A DNA stretch of 64,000 nt from Xanthostigma xanthostigma (GCA_963575645.1 OY754466.1:40580001-40644000); one strand, 5' to 3'. Numbered from the stretch's first letter, positions 40,698 to 51,246 are shown. Notes: generated by a model not told the origin, from the letters alone. Numbers and translations are program-made.

Positions 40698-40765
40698 TAT
40701 TTAGCTAGTGGTCCGATCCGGCTTCGCCCGAATTTGTAGATTACCTATTAAACATAGCTGCGTTA
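40698..40765 (-). mobile_element. Hel-D Helitron 3' end fragment
   Basis: Inverted terminus CTAGTGGTCCGATCCGGC followed by TTCGCCCGAATTTGTAGA, matching the 3' ends at 22575 and 62740. Truncated within 70 bp. Confidence 0.6.
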
Positions 40766-40904
40766 TTAAACATTATTTAAGTGTGTGAGATCCTGGATGA
40801 TGATATAGTAAGTTGTTATATTTCGTCTTGATAGTTTTCTATGATCCTTCTTCCTTTAAAAATAACAACTTACTATATTAAACATTATGCTGCATTTATA
40901 GAAT

Positions 40905-41115
40905 AATTGCGGACCCGGTAGGCAAACGGTAAGTTATGAATGGAACGCTCATGATTTAATAAGTTATGAATATAAAACAAATATTGAATTTAAAAATATT
41001 AAGTTGAGAGGTTGAATAATTATAGGATTAGATGTTTTTTTTATGTGTGAAATAAAAAAGAAGATATCAAAAAATTTAGTCAAAAAATAAAAAAAAAATC
41101 TGGATCTCGACAACA
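40905..41115 (-). mobile_element. Hel-E Helitron, partial copy
   Basis: GCGGACCCGGTAGGCAAACG and TTATGTGTGAAATAAAAAAG match the 3' half of 33962-34236. The 5' half is missing. Confidence 0.6.
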
Positions 41116-41133
41116 GCACCATCTACCGTTATA

Positions 41134-41524
41134 GTCAGAGTGCCCGCCGGCAAAAACTTTACTGACACATACTCTCCCTAAACTTTGTATATAGCTTCAT
41201 TAGGCCTAGTCTGACACCTATTTCCTCTATGACTTTTTTTGATTTTGGGGCGTTTTCTCTCTAAATTTTCCGAAAGATGTCGTTTTGATGACATGTAAAA
41301 ATTTATAGATACCTACTGTTTGTTTGTAATTGGATAGCTTAAAAACTTCAACCAAAACGCTAAAATAATTCTCTCACAAATAACATGAACCATTAAAAAT
41401 GTCTGACACCTCGAATATGTTCGACATAGAAAAGTCATAGAGGAAATAGGTGTCAGACTAGGCCTAATGAAGCCATATACAAAGTTTGGGGAGAGTATGT
41501 GTCATGGTACTCTGGCACTCTGGC
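41134..41524. mobile_element. M3 family TA-flanked MITE, complete copy
   Basis: 391 bp with ends GTCAGAGTGCC and GGCACTCTGGC flanked by TA (41132-41133; 41525-41526). Inverted arms of about 95 bp include CACATACTCTCCCTAAACTT and its partner AAGTTTGGGGAGAGTATGTG, plus CTAGTCTGACACCTATTTCC and its partner. It matches the copy at 1905-2216. Tc1/mariner-like by its TA target. Confidence 0.8.
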
Positions 41525-42080
41525 TACGTGTTCAACTATAGCTAAGAACTATCCATAAGTACAAAAATCATATGGCAAATAAACTAACAAAATATTTGAA
41601 ACTGGTTTAGTTCAAATCAATTTCTATAGTTCCTAGATCCACTACGGGTCAGGTAAATCATTTATACAATTCCATTTGCCTTTGAGTCAAAACGATTATC
41701 ATAGGTAAACGATAGTCAATGCATTATTCAATAGTCAGTAGCAATAAGAGGTAGACGCACTCAACAATCATTGTTCAATTTACGTTATAAAACCATTTAA
41801 GCCAAATTACCCAGCGCTAATATTTTATGCATGATCTTGCTTTACCTTAAGGCTGTTTTTTTTTTTGTATCTCTTACAAAGAAGGAAACAAACACTGGAC
41901 ATGGAAATGGAGGACTTAGTTATAAATTATACAGTGAATTTCAGTTAAGACGCATCATATAAGCGGGTTTTGTGATTTGTTTTGTTACAGAAAATCGTTC
42001 CACTTAAAATGCAACATATTTGATAAATAAAATATATTAATGGTTTCCATATAGCTACCATAGATATTTAAACTTTCTAG
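41525..42080. other. Unassigned stretch
   Basis: ACAGAAAATCGTTCCACTTA (about 41988) and GGTTTCCATATAGCTACC (about 42042) echo the hairpin element at 50.66-50.82 kb, so an old relative lies at 41985-42060. No gene recognised. Confidence 0.4.
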
Positions 42081-42184
42081 TATTCGGAACCCAAAGGAAT
42101 GGTGAGAAATGCGCCGAACTGTCCTAAGGGAGGTTTTTAAAAAGTAAACTATGGAGGCATAAGGTACCTAAACATTGATTTATA

Positions 42185-42480
42185 ATAAATATAGTTTAAA
42201 AAAAACTAAAAGACACGCTTTATATCGAACTAAAAAGTAAAAAAATTTTTTTTTTAAATAAGCTTAAAACAATAATGAATAAAAAATACAAGTATTATTG
42301 TGAAAAAAGCATGGGGCACTTTGTTCCACATTTTCGTACATCGAGCGCCCCACGCATTTTTCACAATAATAATTGTATTTTTTATTCATTATTGTTTTAA
42401 GCTTATTTTTAAAAAAAATATTTTTTACTTTTTAGTTCGATATAAAGCGTGTTTTTTAGTTTTTTTTAAACTATATTTAT
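42185..42480. repeat. Long hairpin, about 130-bp arms
   Basis: ATAAATATAGTTTAAAAAAA at the left is mirrored by TTTAAACTATATTTAT at the right. The arms pair through CGCTTTATATCGAACTAAAA, AAGCTTAAAACAATAATGAA and GCATGGGGC, closing on a loop of about 27 nt at 42319-42345. Pairing is nearly complete apart from small A/T indels. It shares the CGAACTAAAAAGT block with repeat R3. Confidence 0.85.
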
Positions 42481-42542
42481 TTTCCACTTTTTAGTTCGAT
42501 TTATTGTCAAAAATTTGCCGAAAAAAAAACAATTTTTTTTTC

Positions 42543-42632
42543 GGCGTGGACGGGATTAGAACCCACGACCCGTGATTCCGAGAGTTGACGTCAGCGAAGA
42601 CCCGTGCCTTAGACCGCACGGCTAGACAGTGT
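42543..42632 (-). tRNA. tRNA-like segment (Leu/Ser-type layout), pseudogene
   Basis: On the minus strand TAGCCGTGCGGTCTAAGGC is a near-consensus A box/D arm, and GTGGGTTCTAATCCCGT is a B box/T arm. The spacing leaves room for a long variable arm, as in tRNA-Leu or -Ser. The 3' acceptor CCACGCC has no matching 5' strand, and the anticodon region is unclear. Probably a tRNA-derived SINE head or captured pseudogene within the transposon. Confidence 0.5.
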
Positions 42633-42702
42633 ACTTACAGTGCTGGCATATTATACCACTATATAAACCACTTGCTGTAGTCCAAACGAGTTTACAAACA
42701 TT

Positions 42703-42707
42703 TATAC

Positions 42708-42770
<63 letters not shown>

Positions 42771-42777
42771 CATACAT
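42703..42777. repeat. CATA microsatellite
   Basis: About 18 units of CATA with one interruption near 42768. Confidence 0.95.
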
Positions 42778-42947
42778 GCAAACTTACAAGTGAAACTACA
42801 TAATATAAAGCGTGTAAAAATATGATGGAGGCTAGGTTAGCCTCCATCATGCTTTTCTAAATCAATGTTTACCTGTCAAAAACCCCCCTTAGGACAATTC
42901 GGTGCATTTCTCGTCAGAGGTCTCACCATTCCTTTGGGTTCCGAATA

Positions 42948-43460
42948 GTAGGGTTTCGATTATTCAAAATAAATGACCCGACAGGTCAGACATTAATTAA
43001 TTACTTAATTATTTAATTCAAAAATTATTGATTCACGTATCGTCATTGGGAATACATAATATGCGTACAAAATTTCAAATCAATCGGACATGGGACAGTG
43101 GTTCAAAAATTGATCCAAACTGGCTGAAAACAGACACCTGAAGTTAAATAAAAGTTTGTAAAGTGTGTAAAAATGAACTATGTCGTATTCGAATCATTGA
43201 CAAGCTGAAGGATTCAAAAAGCAAAGGTAGACATAATGTAAGTACCGTACTGTTCACGGGAGTTATACGACACAATAAACCATAAAAACCATAACAAACG
43301 CAATGTACCGTTCGTCACGCCGCATTGACGCATCATAACTCTAGGACGCTCTTTTATACTGTTTGGTTTAACCATAACGAGACTTGTCTATCGCGTTAAG
43401 GGTGAGCCGACGACTGTAGTACTATACTAAAAATGAATAGATGAGAACGTTTATATAAAA
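42948..43460. other. Unassigned stretch
   Basis: Nothing recognised beyond AT-rich sequence and a less AT-rich patch at 43240-43420. Confidence 0.45.
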
Positions 43461-44204
43461 CTAGCGGTCCCGCCCGGTTTCACCCGGGTGCAAAAGAACA
43501 AATGGGGAAGGGAGGGACATGAGTACGCACATTCATCTTAGTTTACCGAGATGATTGTTGTGTCCAAATTTCATGATGATCGGAGTGACCGTTCAAAAGT
43601 TTTTGCCGATAAAAAGCAGTATTAACACTGTTTTTAAGTAATTAACTTTTAATTTTACTGTAATTAATAAAATATAATAAATGTTTAATTGAAAACACTG
43701 TAGATAATTATTTTTATATAGGTACCTATAGTTATAACAGTTTTCAAATGAGCTATTAATTAGATATATTTAATTTTAATTAGTCGTAAAAAAATAAAAT
43801 AAATTTAAATGTAACCCTTAGAATAAAGTAATGTAGAAAATAAAAAAAAAATTAAAAATATATTCGCCCAACATGGGGCTCGAACCTACGACCCTGATAT
43901 TAACAGACACATGCTCTACCGACTGGGCCAGCCGGGCTTGTAAATGTACAACGCTAATATTGGTATATTTAGTTACGGCATTTCACCTGAATAGAAGATT
44001 ATTTTTCATATATATTTTGCAACAATTTTCATTGATGCTCCGCTCCTATTGGTTGTAGCGTGATATTATATAGCCTATAGCCTTCCTCAATAAATGAACT
44101 ATCCAACTAACATTTTTTTTTTCAATTTGAACCAGTAGTCCCTGAGATTAGCGCGTTCAACCTAGCAAACAAACAAACTGTTCAGCATTTTATATTAGTA
44201 TAGA
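43461..44204 (-). mobile_element. Non-autonomous Helitron Hel-A, copy 3 (full length)
   Basis: 744 bp on the minus strand, from TCTATACTAATATAAAATGC at 44204 to CACCCGGGTGAAACCGGGCG, GGACCG and CTAG before a T at 43460. It keeps the hairpin CACCCGGGTG and the tRNA-Lys-like segment. Longest Hel-A copy here. Confidence 0.9.
43865..43937 (-). tRNA. tRNA-Lys-like segment in Hel-A copy 3 (pseudogene)
   Basis: 73 nt. GCCCGGC/GTTGGGC acceptor stem paired, D arm TGGCCCAGTCGGTAGAGC, T arm GTAGGTTCGAGCCCCAT. The anticodon loop reads CTGTTAA, so the Lys CTT has become GTT, and the anticodon stem (TGTGT against TATCA) has decayed. It is the same position and orientation as in copy 1. Confidence 0.75.
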
Positions 44205-44214
44205 TAAATAAATA

Positions 44215-44330
44215 AAAACAAATTTTAATACACCACGTCTTTAAAACGAACTAAAAAGTATAAAATAATGTTTTTAACTTGTAGGATTTGAAACGAAAAA
44301 CGTGGGGCACATGCGACAGTAATATAAAAA
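44215..44330 (+). repeat. Dispersed repeat R3, short copy
   Basis: ACGAACTAAAAAGTATAAAA, GGATTTGAAACGAAAAACG and TGGGGCACATGCGACAG join what is separated by about 90 bp in the 7.1-kb copy. Confidence 0.6.
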
Positions 44331-44954
44331 GTGTAAAGAGTAGCTATCAATATTTCTCGTATAGTCTTTATCTCATCAGGAAATTAGTTTAAAATCAATT
44401 ACAACGTTCCGCTCGACATACACGAAAAGCGAGTTGATATAAACGTGGTAATAAATAAAAACAATAAATTTTGGTATCAGATTCAGTTGAAAATGATTAG
44501 TTGTTGACGATTTTAGATTATAGAGTTGAGAATAATTGATTTTAATATTCAAATGATTTTGATAATCGAATTAGGTATTCTTTTTTTTAATTTTTTTGGG
44601 GGGCAAATTAGAAAATTAAAATATTAAAAAATATTTGTCAAGTATACATCTTGTGACGTACCAAATGAAAGGACTCGTTGTGAGAAATACAAATCATTTT
44701 AAATTGCATAGCTTAAAAGATATCAAAGAAAATACACAAAAATTGAGCATACGTCCTCTCCTGATCTCCGTAAATACAGAGCCAAAAAATTTAAAAAATA
44801 TAGGGACCTCACAGTTTACAGCAAAGCCTAAAAGAAAATCCTAAGTCTTAAACTTCTTACCGAAAACGGAATGGTACCGAACTCTCCACGCGAGTTCGGC
44901 CTGACCTAGAGATATGTGAATACTTGACATTGAAAAATTTTTGTAAATATTCTA
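44331..44954. other. Unassigned stretch
   Basis: A 69-residue plus frame (44635-44844) has no recognised domain. No element ends seen. Confidence 0.4.
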
Positions 44955-44962
44955 GGATTCAC

Positions 44963-45147
44963 CAGCCCCGCTTCTAGAGGCGGCACTCGCCTTGGGTGCA
45001 AGTTTCAGGGGGCGCCAAAATCATAATATAATATGGTTGAAAACCACACCCAATCTGTCCTTTTTTTAATTTACTCAATCTGCTTGGAGAGAGGGGGCGC
45101 CATTTCAAGTTTCTGTCCCGGTTCAAAAAATCGTAGATCTGTGGCTG
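44963..45147. mobile_element. hAT-type MITE (family hAT-4)
   Basis: 185 bp from CAGCCCCGCTTCTAGAGG to CGTAGATCTGTGGCTG, flanked by a perfect 8-bp duplication GGATTCAC (44955-44962; 45148-45155). The central block GTTTCAGGGGGCGCCAAAAT recurs at 51745. Confidence 0.88.
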
Positions 45148-45155
45148 GGATTCAC

Positions 45156-45829
45156 TGAACTAATTTAAATACAAATCTAATCACAGATCTAAATCAAATG
45201 ATATAAAATACAAGAAAACAAATCGCTTAATCCTGATGTTTAGTTTTTTATCGATGGCGAAATTTTGCTTCCCCAAAAAAATGTGCTATCTGTTTGACCC
45301 AAATATGTAAATTGCTAAAATATTCAAATGTTTTTCCTAATACGATGCGTCATGTTTTTGTTTTGTTCGACTACTAAGAACGAAACAGTATAACATATAA
45401 TATTTTAAACGGTTCAGACCGAAGCACCATAAACCTGTCTTTTTAATGCACTGCCATAAATTATCACCTCGTTCATTTTAAACAGTGGTTAAAACTTCAA
45501 ACGCAAAACTAATGTTTACTGTATCATATCTAATGCAGGGATTTACTTTATGAGATTACAAGGATTTATTGTTAACCAGCAGTAAGGTTAACAATATAAG
45601 TACATTTGAATATTGCAAATATAAATGAACTCAAAGCGGGAAGTCTCAACGTTTTTTGTGAATTTTTTTTAATCAAATCATCGTTTGCGACCATCTATTT
45701 TTTTTATGAAATAAAATAAAAATTAAAAAAATATAAAATTTTATTAGAACAAAAAAATGTGCTTTTTGAAATTTGCAGAGAATATTTTTTTAAATTCGCG
45801 ACTGAAGAATCAACTTAGTGAAAAGCAGT
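45156..45829. other. Unassigned AT-rich stretch
   Basis: No gene or transposon end recognised. Confidence 0.45.
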
Positions 45830-46445
45830 TTAGGTCAAAATGTAGGGAATGTTACTAATTTAGGTCAAAATCCACTTTTCAAAATTTTACATTTTTTAGT
45901 TTTAAAGTCACCAGAATTCAAAAAACATATTTTTGGAAAAAGTCCCTAGGTCTCTTTGTCAAACGGATGAGTGACTTGGAACCAACTTTTGGAAAAATGT
46001 TTGATATGCAAATACGAAGAGCCTTGTTATTTTTGGGAAAAATCGGCTCATACGCAAAGGAGATATATGCTATAACATTTTTTTATTATAATAATGGTAT
46101 ATTTTTCATAACGGTTTTTTATTCTATTCGTTTTTACAAGAAAGTTGGCTAAAATTATTTTTTTTAAACTTTAGTTTTGGAAATATTTTGAAAATAAAAA
46201 AATCAGCTGTTCCTTGTTCTCTAGATATGTTAGAAAGATATTAGTTAAGCATACTTTGGTTAATTTTTACATAGGTAGGTAACCATGGAAACGAGTAGCA
46301 AATATAATATTTAATACTAGCCGTTACCCACATCACCACACGCAATAACAGAAATTTTATTTTCTTTATAACTACTATATCAAATGTCAATACTTTTGAA
46401 GTTGGAATGGTCCTGTCACCAATTGGCTGAGATTTTTTAGGAAAC
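45830..46445 (-). repeat. Repeat family R1, copy d (uninterrupted)
   Basis: On the minus strand: CAATTGGTGACAGGACCATT, then GTGTGGTGATGTGGGTAACG, G, CTAG and T (46316-46320), TTCCATGGTTACC, AGAACAAGGAACAGCTG, GTATGAGCCGATTTTTCCC and TTTTGACCTAAATTAGTA. Because it has no insertions, it is the best reference for the R1 layout of about 600 bp. Confidence 0.75.
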
Positions 46446-47014
46446 ATTAAACTAAGTACTACAGTTTAAAAAAATTACAAAAATTCGATGTATGCAGTTT
46501 TTTCTTTTGACCAAAACCTTTTATAATACAGTAGTTTTTGTTTAAAAGATTTGGAAATTCTTCAAATAATCAGAATTACTAAAGTCGTAAAACAATTTTG
46601 CATATCGACAGTAGTAATCGTTTTAACCCTTTTAAATATTTCAACTTTGTACGTTTTGCTTGTACCTATTTCTTACGAAAAACTATTACATGAAAAATGA
46701 TTTTTATAAGTCATATTTCATTTTTGTATTGTGTTAATTTTGTAAAAGCCAATTTGCAAATTGCCCGGTGGTACATTTTTAGGATGCAAAATAAAACATT
46801 TATCCAATAACAATATTTTTGGTTTAACAATAAAGTTAAAAGGATTACAGTTTAGTTATTGAAAAATACTTTCATGGAATATGTTCTGAAGTGTACAAAA
46901 GTGCATGGCTTTGTATGAGCATGCGGTAATCAAGTAATTTGTGAATCCGGTAACGTTTGGCAGATTTTGTTAAAATTTTAGGGTTAGTTTCTTACATTTT
47001 AAACATTATTGATA
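46446..47014. other. Unassigned AT-rich stretch
   Basis: No gene or element recognised. Confidence 0.45.
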
Positions 47015-48166
47015 GTCCAGTCAAAATAGACAAAAAAATAGTGGTAGGTTTACAATAATTCACATATAGAGCTGAAAATTGGTACAGGTCTTAGGTACTC
47101 TATTACAAAAGAAATATCAAAAGTCCCTACCGATTCTACATCTGCTAAAAAATTTATTCAAGGTCAAAGGTAAAAAATATTGATTTTTTACACTTTTCTC
47201 GTAAACGGTAAATGTTATCTAAAAATAGGTCAGACAAAAGTTGTAGATCAACGCAATTGTCTATAAGTTTTCCTATACGAATTCACCATTTTTTTGAAAT
47301 GGGGATTTCATACATCGAAAATACTAATATGCATATATTAAGGAGGTTGATGCGTTACAGTCCCAATCAAAAGTAAGTCGAAATAATAAATTTTTACAAA
47401 AGGTTATAAGTCTATGATACCAATAAATTATTGTCATAAAGGGATAAATACACAATTTTTTTAATATTAATTAATTATTTCAGTATTTTACTTAAGGGAC
47501 CAACTTTTGAATTTTTTGTACCAAGTTAGGTTAGAAAAAATTAATTTATGTAAATATCTGTATTTTACATATTTTTTGTAGTAAATAATTAAAAAAAGAA
47601 ATTAGAAGTAGTAAAAAATTTAATTAAATCAAAAAAAACTTGAAAATTTTCAAGAATAAATTCAAATTGTCAAGAATAAAGTCCATAACCGAAAAGTGCT
47701 AAGGTTTATTAATTTTTTTTATTAATTAAAAATCTCATCAGTGCTTTACATAGTTAGTTTTCGGAATTGCTGACATTATTTGGTTATTTGCAAAAAATTT
47801 ACCTAAATGTACCGTTTGCATGCTAGGTTGACATATTATTTTCCATAAGACTACATGTAAAAGTTTTTTTTAATTTTTAACTTTATAAATCTCCTAATGA
47901 TTTTGGATTTTTTACAGAAAATTTTGTCATAAAAAAATCTATTAAAAAAACTTAATTTCAGATTCAACATCCAGTTTTTGTAGACAATTGCATGATCTAC
48001 AACTTTCGTCTGATCTATTTTTAGATAACATTAATTATCGTTTACGAGAAAAGTGCAAAAAACCGATACTTTTGACCTTTATTTGTAATAATGTACTTAA
48101 GACCTGTACCAATTTTCAGCTCTATATGCGAATTATACTAAATTGAAATGTTTATTTTGACTGGAC
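47015..48166. mobile_element. Large TA-flanked TIR element with about 200-250 bp arms
   Basis: Ends GTCCAGTCAAAATAGAC and its inverse TTATTTTGACTGGAC are flanked by TA (47013-47014; 48167-48168). The arms pair through TATAGAGCTGAAAATTGGTA, CTTTTCTCGTAAACG and TTATCTAAAAATAG (47015-47265 with 47985-48166). The centre is occupied by a TTAA-flanked MITE. Non-coding; Tc1/mariner-like by target. Confidence 0.8.
47338..47975. mobile_element. TTAA-flanked MITE (M4), one end decayed
   Basis: Starts TTAAGGAGGTTGATGCG and follows the reverse complement of 26920-27622 through TTAGTTTTCGGAATTGCTGA and CATGCTAGGTTGACATATT to near 47975. The far TTAA end is lost. It lies exactly in the centre of a larger TIR element. 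Confidence 0.7.
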
Positions 48167-48168
48167 TA

Positions 48169-48560
48169 TGAACAATTAATTTTCTATTTGGAGAATTTAT
48201 GAATAAGACAGAGAAAGATTGTAGAGTATAGACGGTAAACAGCTGAGCATAAGTACAAGGCTACACTATAATAGTGCATGCACGTATATATATTATATAT
48301 ATATCTATATTATAACGTATAACATACGTGTACTGGATGATGGGCATTTGTGTGGATATTTCGAAGGACAATGTAAGCTGTCATGGCATTATTCCGCTTG
48401 ACTTTCCCGCTGATTGTGAGATCTAATTTAATAACTATTTCCCATATCATTTTATGAAAACTGACACATTTAACATGTCAAGCAAAATTATCAGTCGTTT
48501 ATTACCGCAACTCAAGATTGACTCTCCTATTTTTATGCATGCCATCTATATCTATACAGA
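48169..48560. other. Unassigned stretch
   Basis: Contains an AT-repeat run (TATATATATTATATATATAT near 48287). No gene recognised. Confidence 0.45.
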
Positions 48561-48561
48561 T

Positions 48562-48900
48562 AATAGTATATTGTGCGACTAGTGAGAGAAGGAGAAGATT
48601 CCACGAGCGTGAACTTTGCCGCACGAGCGTAGCGAGTGCGGTAACACGCGAGTGGAATATTCTCCTTCGATCAATGGTCGCAAATAATACTTTATTCAAC
48701 TAGCACGAGTAATATGTAATCGGGGCCCTGATAAAAGAGATTATAAATTACTTTGTGTTGACGCGTAGAGTGCGAATAATGAGCCGAAACTGCACGGTAA
48801 TATATTACTGCATAGTTTCTGGACCAAAGGAAACGCGGCAAACTTTTGCTGAAACTGAGAAAATTTGTAAATTGTAACTTTTGGCTCTTCCGTCTCAAAA
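48562..48900. repeat. Dispersed repeat R10, copy a
   Basis: AATAGTATATTGTGCGACTA, GCCGCACGAGCG, GTGCGGTAACACGCGAGTGG and GAGTAATATGTAATCGGGGC recur at 55574-55755. The right part (48700-48850) is the reverse complement of 55840-56080. It contains an inverted repeat around CCGCACGAGCG-AGCG-AGTGCGG. Confidence 0.75.
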
Positions 48901-49600
48901 GGTTGCCGACCCCTGCATTTTAGACCAACACCTGTAACCAACAGCCAGTAACGACCGTCAGACAAGCACCTTCAATTTATGTTTAATCGTGCTGGACCGA
49001 TCTAGTGTGCTATAGTGATGTGTCGTTTTCATTAATTAAATTGCATAGATAGCACTACTCGAAAACTGCAAAATGTTACGAAACCTCGCGGTACTATCTG
49101 GTTTTTGATGGTTTAGGCTGGTTTATGCTGTTTTAGTGTGTGACATCGTTGTGCTGGTTGTGCAGGTTTATGCTTGAAATGTGTGCGCGGTTTATTATAC
49201 ACGTAAATAAAGTCTCTATAACTCATAGAATTATCTTTTAAAAAATAGTGAACGAACTATAGGTAACAAATTCATTAAACAGCGGTTTACATTAAAATTA
49301 AACCACAAAAATGTTACAAAATATAAAATTAAAGCACCTATTGACAGTCAATTTGATAAAAATATAGTGTTATAATGGATATATTGTAAACAAAATTAGA
49401 CGAAACATTATCCGATTTAATATTTACATATTAATGTAAACTGTTTGAAATTATTATTGAGAGAGGGAGAGAGACAGAGATTGTAGATTATAGACGCTCA
49501 ACAGTTGAGGTCCCCAGCGTCTGAAATAATTATTAATGAGTAATTACTCAAATAAGTCGCATTATAAGAGTTATTATTAAAAAAAAACGCAAATGTACTC
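48901..49600. other. Unassigned stretch
   Basis: No gene recognised. A patch at 49080-49190 has several TGGTTTATGCTGGT-like repeats. Confidence 0.4.
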
Positions 49601-50225
49601 CGGGAGTGCCGGCAGAAGTGAAAACTTGAATATGAACGTCTATGTTAAACGACCAAAGCGCAGAAAAGTTTGAACTAATAACTTCCAAGAAATTCCGTCT
49701 GATGTCGCCAAAACAAAACTTATAGTGTAGTTAAAAACCATTCGATTGCATAGACAAGTCCCAAAAAAAATATATACCTTGCACATTAATACAATGGATT
49801 TCATTTAGGGCATGTCACAAAAGTTTTCGTCTTACGAATTTTCGATGAGGTCACGTGTCCCTGACGCGAGTTTAATATATTTTACCCATTACAAAAAAAG
49901 TGTACAACGCCGCTAAAGAAGTTTTCACTTCAAAAAAAAAACATAAAAAGTCACCTAAGACCTAAACTAAAAGTTATACAACGCTGTGCGTGTGTTCGTT
50001 GGATTCTGCGTGATTTTTTATATAAACGCGTCGGAATCTAAGAGATTTTATTTTTGAAAAATGTATCAAAATTTCCTTTGTTAATAGGCAAAAATCTTGC
50101 AGATAGGTGGTACCTACCTACTATTTTAAAATAATTTCCAAATGAATGTATTAAAAAAAAAAATCACGTGTTCTGTACCGAAATTGGTTCAAATTGGTAC
50201 TATAACTACACCTTCGTGCTGTCTG
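49601..50225. other. Probable old repeat, unassigned
   Basis: GGAGTGCCGGCAGAAGTGAA near 49605 and AGAAGTTTTCACTTC near 49918 are loosely inverted (GAAGTGAAAACTT). Too diverged to define ends. No gene recognised. Confidence 0.3.
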
Positions 50226-50231
50226 TTTGTA

Positions 50232-50461
50232 CCATAGAGATATAAGTAACTAGAGTACGCTAGCGGGTATGCTTGCCATAAGTGAAAGTGTCTGCTGTTC
50301 AGAGAGAGAACGCTGCAAACGTTCCGTATCATTATATTATGTATACTCAAATCAGCATTGTTTTGTATCATTAGTTACCTTAGAGATAAGGAACTTTTCT
50401 CTCTCTGAATTGCAGACACTTTCACGGCCCACTCGCGTACTCTAGTATAATATCTCTATGG
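50232..50461. mobile_element. TIR element CCATAGAGATAT, 230 bp, with TTTGTA repeats
   Basis: Left CCATAGAGATATAAGTAACT and right TATAATATCTCTATGG are inverted. The arms continue through CTAGAGTACGC, GTGAAAGTGTCTGC and TTCAGAGAGAGAA. TTTGTA directly flanks both sides (50226-50231; 50462-50467). No coding. Superfamily unknown. Confidence 0.75.
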
Positions 50462-50467
50462 TTTGTA

Positions 50468-50659
50468 CAGACATTTTTTTCAGAGACCATTAGAAATAAA
50501 AAGTTGAAATTAGGCATACTTATAGGAAGTGGTAGCCCAATTACAGACGTGAAGTACGAAAAGTACAATTTTGATTTGGGGATCAGCTATGAAGGGTGGA
50601 ACAAAGACAAAAAATTAAACGGCTTTTAAATTTTTTCAGGAAAAAAATTCAATACCTTG
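50468..50659. other. Unassigned spacer
   Basis: Nothing recognised. Confidence 0.4.
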
Positions 50660-50821
50660 ACATACATGAACTTTGTTGATATAGTAGCTATCATGGAAAT
50701 TACAAAAAATCGTTCCACATAAAACACATACGAACCGGTCTGTGTTGAATTTTATGTGGAACGATTTTCTGTAATGCATTTACGATTTCCATAGCTACCG
50801 TATCAACAAAACTCACGTATA
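50660..50821. repeat. Foldback element with about 65-bp arms
   Basis: Left TTTGTTGATATAGTAGCTAT, CATGGAAAT and AAAATCGTTCCACATAAAA; right arm the inverse, with small indels, enclosing about 25 nt. A diverged single arm lies at 41985-42060. Confidence 0.8.
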
Positions 50822-51130
50822 TATAAATGAAATTCGCTGTACAGATATCCTTTGCATTCAGTAAGAGAATAAAAGTTACATGTCTACAGATGGGTGTGTA
50901 ATATTATAATAGCCACGTTTATATGTTTACCGGTGTCAAATTTCTATTATATATTATGTTTATTTTTGGTTATAATTTCGATATACAAGATATCCAAAAG
51001 GTAACACAATCAAAGTTTAAAATGTGTCCAAAATATTTTATGTTCTTTAATACTTGCACTCTAACTAGAAAAAAGTATCAAAGAATCTGTATATAAATAC
51101 GTGAAGGAAAAAAAATAGTGTGGTACCGAT
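50822..51130. other. Unassigned AT-rich stretch
   Basis: Nothing recognised. Confidence 0.45.
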
Positions 51131-51134
51131 TTGA

Positions 51135-51246
51135 GTGTGTTAATTCGCACACATTGTGTTGAAACATATTATATCGTCCTCTTCGTTTTACCGCGGGGAA
51201 GTACACAATATACGTTTCATCACAATGTGTACGAATTAACAGCTAG
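51135..51246. repeat. Hairpin with about 36-bp arms
   Basis: GTTAATTCGCACACATTGTG and TTGAAACATATTATAT are mirrored by ATATACGTTTCAT, CACAATGTG and TACGAATTAAC. The arms enclose a GC-rich loop that includes TTTTACCGCGGGG. Confidence 0.8.

Larger units (their letters stand above)
42081..42947. mobile_element. Composite TIR element with 27-bp perfect ends
   Basis: TATTCGGAACCCAAAGGAAT (42081) continues to a perfect 27-bp inverted match ending 42947. With TA taken as the target, the ends are TTCGGAACCC...GGGTTCCGAA. Subterminal inverted blocks (AATGCGCCGAACTGTCC with GGACAATTCGGTGCATT; AACATTGATTT with AAATCAATGTT) extend the symmetry. Inside are a 296-bp hairpin (42185-42480), a tRNA-like segment (42543-42632) and a CATA microsatellite. 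No transposase. Confidence 0.8.

Noticed and set aside
42703..42777. CRISPR-like array
   Set aside because: Simple CATA microsatellite without spacers; the host is eukaryotic.
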